DNA of 29,346 nt, from assembly GCF_004359215.1 (NCBI RefSeq), contig NC_090611.1:5484384-5513729 (forward strand), written 5' to 3'. The notes under the pieces are model-generated. The model ran no database searches, was not told the origin of the DNA, and saw only the letters and a program-made list of their open reading frames with translations. Source of the DNA: Bremia lactucae (Eukaryota; Oomycota; Peronosporomycetes; Peronosporales; Peronosporaceae). The position numbers and the translations under genes were made by a program. Shown here piece after piece: positions 28,707-29,346 of this stretch (positions are counted from its first letter, which is position 1; every line of letters starts with the position of its first letter).

Positions 28707-29346
28707 TTGCGCTTGCGCATCATGTATGAGTGTCACAATGCACCAACAAGTGGGCATCGTGGACGTGAGAAAATTTATCTCACAGTAAGTCGCGACTTTT
28801 ACGGACCCCGCCAGTATCAATTCGTGCACAAGTACATTCGTGCTTGCGAGGTATTTCAACGGGTAAAGCCTAGCCCTTCATCCCGTGCACATCTCCAACC
28901 TCTACCACTTCCGGCAGAATGTTGGTAGTCCGTATCTATGGACCTAGTCTTCGGATTTCCCGTCCCAAAAACGATGAGATCCTTGTTTTTGTAGACAGAT
29001 TCAGCAAGATGGTACATCTTGTTGCAGTACCAGAGTCAATCACGGCTCCGTGCTGTGCCCGTGTCTTTATCGACAAGGTATTCAAAGTGCACGGTTCACC
29101 CCGTGAATTGGTCTCAGATAGAGATACACGGTTCACGGCGGAGGTTTGGCAATCCGTGTTCCAATCTCTCGGAACACGGCTGACTACGTCAACTTCTGAT
29201 CATTCAGAGACAGATGGTCAGACGGAACGCGTAAATCGCGTCCGCGCAGAGACACTTCGAGGTTACGTCCAATCGTATCCGAATCGGAGCTAGTTTTTAC
29301 CGATGGTCGAATTCGCTATCAACAATTCGGTGCATGCGTCTACAGC
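28707..29346 (+). pseudogene. Integrase zinc domain and DDE core, copy D, partial
   Basis: 28707-28928 encodes ECHNAPTSGHRGREKIY, then YIRACEVFQRVKP: the HHCC zinc domain with the last cysteine changed to Phe (element B keeps CEVC). The core follows in another frame: first aspartate in MDLVF (about 28937), second in VSDRDTRF (about 29114), and the glutamate in DGQTERVN, 35 residues further, fitting D-x35-E. The core frame stops at 29291 and the sequence continues to the window edge. Confidence 0.87.

Larger units (their letters stand above)
24827..29346 (+). mobile_element. Ty3/gypsy retrotransposon copy D, cut by window edge
   Basis: The plus strand reads LTR, primer binding site, gag N-terminus, protease, linker, RT, RNase H, integrase zinc and core regions, and runs off the right edge just after the integrase DDE core. 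It is the inverted relative of copy A. Lesions include stops in gag (25501, 25741), a roughly 700-bp gag deletion at about 25772, a one-base loss at about 27318, the frameshift shared with A near 27558, and others in RNase H and integrase. It is not autonomous. Confidence 0.93.

Overview
The window looks like a repeat-rich stretch of an oomycete genome, probably a downy mildew or Phytophthora relative (Peronosporales). This rests on the gene types (an LRR receptor with a kinase-like domain, a multi-pass RING-H2 protein, an NADP-type glutamate dehydrogenase), on short GT-AG introns of 59-70 bp, and on large numbers of decayed Ty3/gypsy elements, several with chromodomains. It is inference from the sequence; no database search was possible.

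Layout. 1-4133 (-) is Ty3/gypsy copy A, cut by the left window edge. 4326-10302 (-) is a second, composite and heavily deleted chromodomain element, B. 11012-14889 (-) is a third element, C, with both LTRs but only gag and the integrase tail plus chromodomain left inside. 14890-15180 and 17946-18626 hold LTR fragments. 24827-29346 (+) is copy D, the same family as A in inverted orientation, cut by the right edge. None of the elements can be autonomous as read here: all have stops, frameshifts or large deletions.

Three host genes lie between the elements. 15850-16901 (+) encodes a multi-pass membrane RING-H2 E3 ligase of 330 residues with one intron. 18763-22245 (-) encodes a secreted LRR receptor of 1095 residues with one transmembrane segment and a kinase-like domain that has lost the VAIK lysine, the HRD aspartate and the DFG aspartate. 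22991-24603 (-) encodes a 497-residue protein with the complete hexameric glutamate dehydrogenase fold and intact reading frame, but with all five classical active-site residues replaced. The last two are co-oriented neighbours and both look like pseudoenzymes.

The main points for follow-up are: the GDH-fold pseudoenzyme; the receptor pseudokinase; a 345-bp tract perfectly identical between copies A and D although the sequence on either side differs at roughly 10-15% of positions (a gene-conversion signature carrying a shared frameshift); a roughly 190-bp repeat built from four ordered TATAG/CACACCCC units, present twice at the LTRs of element B; open frames on the antisense strand in the 3' region of two elements; and an unusually high density of short perfect hairpins in the retroelement sequence, including its coding parts.
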